Positions 23,176 through 24,026 of a DNA stretch of 24,026 nucleotides are shown in pieces. Source of the stretch: UBA5026 sp949065595 (lineage in GTDB: Bacteria; Bacillota_I; Bacilli_A; RF39; UBA660); assembly GCA_949065595.1 (NCBI GenBank), contig CARSXK010000018.1, positions 1 to 24,026 of the forward strand, written 5' to 3'. The position numbers and the translations under genes are program-made. The notes beneath the pieces were generated by a model. It was not told the DNA's origin, searched no databases, and saw only the letters and a list, made by a program, of their open reading frames with translations. Every line of letters starts with the position of its first letter. The first letter of the stretch is position 1.

Positions 23176-23474
23176 TGGAATGTGTTAATACAGTATTTCC
23201 AATCATATTATATATACTAGGTGCTGTATTATTAGTGACCCTTATCATTTTGGTAATCAAATGCATGGGTACTATCAAAAAAATTAATATGGTTATGGAT
23301 GATGTAACTGACAAAGCTAGTAAATTAAATGGTGTATTTAGCCTAATTGATAATACAACGGATGTAATTTCTAATATAGGCGATAAAGTAGTTGATTTTG
23401 TAGCAGGTGCTGTTACTGGGTTGTTTGCACGTAAAAAAAAGAAGAAAGTGGAGGATGGAAATGAAGAAGAATAA
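23175..23474 (+). CDS. DUF948/YtxG-like membrane protein
   Basis: 99 aa. One N-terminal membrane helix (about 7-28), then a helical stretch KINMVMDDVTDKASKLNGVFSLIDNTTDVISNIGDK, typical of the DUF948 (YtxG) family, and a basic/acidic tail KKKKKVEDGNEEE. It overlaps the next gene by 14 bases. In bacilli such proteins are encoded next to YtxH, as here, and are associated with general stress and the envelope; the molecular role is not known. Confidence 0.75.
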   Translation: MECVNTVFPIILYILGAVLLVTLIILVIKCMGTIKKINMVMDDVTDKASKLNGVFSLIDNTTDVISNIGDKVVDFVAGAVTGLFARKKKKKVEDGNEEE

Positions 23475-23892
23475 GGAAGTAAAAAGCAAAAAAGGATTTG
23501 GAAAATTATTAGCGGGGGTTGCAATAGGTGCAGGCCTAGGTGTTTTATTTGCCCCTAAAAAAGGTTCTGATACAAGAAAAGAGTTAAAACAAAAATTTGA
23601 TGATATGCTAAATAAAGTAAAAAATTTAGATAAAAAAGAAGTCAAAGAAAATATCGAAAATAAAATTTATGAAATCAAAGAAGGACTATCTGATTTGGAT
23701 AAAGAAAAAGTAGTCAAGATTGCCAAGAAGAAGGCAAAAGATATCCAAAATATGGCTGAAGAATTAGTAGAATATGCGATAGAAAAAGGAACACCAGTAT
23801 TGGAAAAAGCAGCAGAAGCAATTCGTGAAAAAGCCATCGATGTGACAAAAGAAGTATTAAATAAATTAGAAAAAAATGAAGAAAATAAATAG
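23461..23892 (+). CDS. YtxH-family protein
   Basis: 143 aa from ATG 23461, six bases after GTGGAGG (ATG 23455 touches that site). GKLLAGVAIGAGLGVLFAPKKGSDTRKEL (about 14-42) is the YtxH signature: a glycine-rich membrane helix followed by a basic 'APK.G..TRK' turn. The rest is a long charged amphipathic helix, probably coiled coil. It overlaps the YtxG-like gene, so the two are translationally coupled. The leader block C begins directly after its stop codon. Confidence 0.88.
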   Translation: MKKNKEVKSKKGFGKLLAGVAIGAGLGVLFAPKKGSDTRKELKQKFDDMLNKVKNLDKKEVKENIENKIYEIKEGLSDLDKEKVVKIAKKKAKDIQNMAEELVEYAIEKGTPVLEKAAEAIREKAIDVTKEVLNKLEKNEENK

Positions 23893-23943
23893 TTTGCGAA
23901 TTGTAAACGGGGGGGGGGTAAGCCCTCTTTTTAGTGGTTGAAT
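23890..23943 (+). repeat. Leader block copy C with G10 tract
   Basis: Third copy, starting at the stop codon of the YtxH gene: TAGTTTGCGAA, TTGTAAAC (23901-23908), ten G (23909-23918), TAAG, CCCTC (23923-23927), five T, AGTGGTTGAATGAA. The left arm GTTTACAA present in A and B is absent, so the shared sequence breaks just at the neighbouring gene. Confidence 0.85.
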
Positions 23944-23966
23944 GAAGAAAGAAAAATGGGTATAAT
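23938..23966 (+). promoter_or_regulatory. Promoter of the prepilin gene, overlapping block C
   Basis: TTGAAT (23938-23943), 17-base spacer, TATAAT (23961-23966). The G tract lies 19 bases upstream of the -35. Copy B keeps the TTGAAT (20092-20097) but lacks the -10 region. Confidence 0.6.
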
Positions 23967-23992
23967 AATAAAAAAGAATAGGAGATGTAGGA

Positions 23993-24026
23993 ATGAAACA
24001 GAAAGGATTTACACTAATCGAATTAC
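23993..24026 (+). CDS. Type IV prepilin, 5' end only
   Basis: ATG 23993 behind AGGAGATG opens MKQKGFTLIEL and runs off the window. KGFTLIEL is the canonical prepilin cleavage and methylation motif, with Glu at +5, unlike proteins A and B. RBS and the sequence around the start are nearly identical to those of gene B. Prepilin peptidase and assembly genes may lie further right. Confidence 0.8.
   Translation, partial: MKQKGFTLIEL

Noticed and set aside
22656..23524. Long minus-strand frames (141 and 167 codons)
   Set aside because: Ser/Phe-rich shadows of acidic, Lys/Glu-rich coding DNA on the plus strand, without RBS.
1..24026. CRISPR array or insertion-sequence transposase
   Set aside because: No regularly spaced repeats and no transposase were seen; the only mobile-element enzyme is the serine recombinase.

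Overview
The window looks like chromosomal DNA of a low-GC Gram-positive bacterium (Bacillota, plausibly an uncultured Bacilli lineage near the Mollicutes/RF39-type gut bacteria). The evidence is the AT-rich composition, AGGAGG-type ribosome binding sites, near-consensus TTGACA/TATAAT promoters, a Gram-positive LexA box, a T-box leader in front of leuS, and YtxG/YtxH-like proteins. TGA is used as an ordinary stop (dnaE, leuS, trmB), so this is not the Mycoplasma code. The taxonomic guess is inference.

Layout. 1-2040 is the end of an integrated element carrying a small helper-like ORF and a large serine recombinase. The recombinase 3' end runs into the first codons of a truncated minus-strand gene (start at 2067), which probably marks the insertion junction. 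2095-2770 (minus strand) holds a 96-aa orphan gene and tRNA-Gly(TCC) with a near-consensus promoter and a terminator. 2913-6374 holds a membrane sensor unit (small anchored protein plus a protein with two binding domains and a degenerate GGDEF) and a YihY/BrkB membrane protein. 6375-6541 is a gene-free, comparatively GC-rich stretch that can fold as a structured RNA. rpmB (L28) follows on the minus strand.

6912-15182 is a housekeeping block: dnaE, a decayed EEP-family remnant, LexA-controlled dinB, a divergent pyruvate kinase, and a GH31-family protein whose usual acid/base Asp is Lys. 15183-15440 has no convincing gene. A T-box leader then controls a small membrane protein and leuS. The LeuRS is unusual: a complete Nudix hydrolase domain is inserted in its CP1 editing region, and its KMSKS loop reads KMGKR.

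18871-20799 and 23890-24026 form the most dynamic part. Three copies of a conserved leader block carry a homopolymeric G tract of 5, 10 and 10 bases, and each precedes a gene with a pilin-like N-terminus. Two of these genes are near-identical over the stalk and divergent in the C-terminal tip, and the third starts as a canonical prepilin. This looks like a multi-copy, possibly phase- or antigenically variable surface-fibre system. Between them lie trmB and an operon of a lipoprotein, an acidic disordered protein and a YtxG/YtxH-like pair.

All calls come from reading the sequence. No database search or folding program was run.
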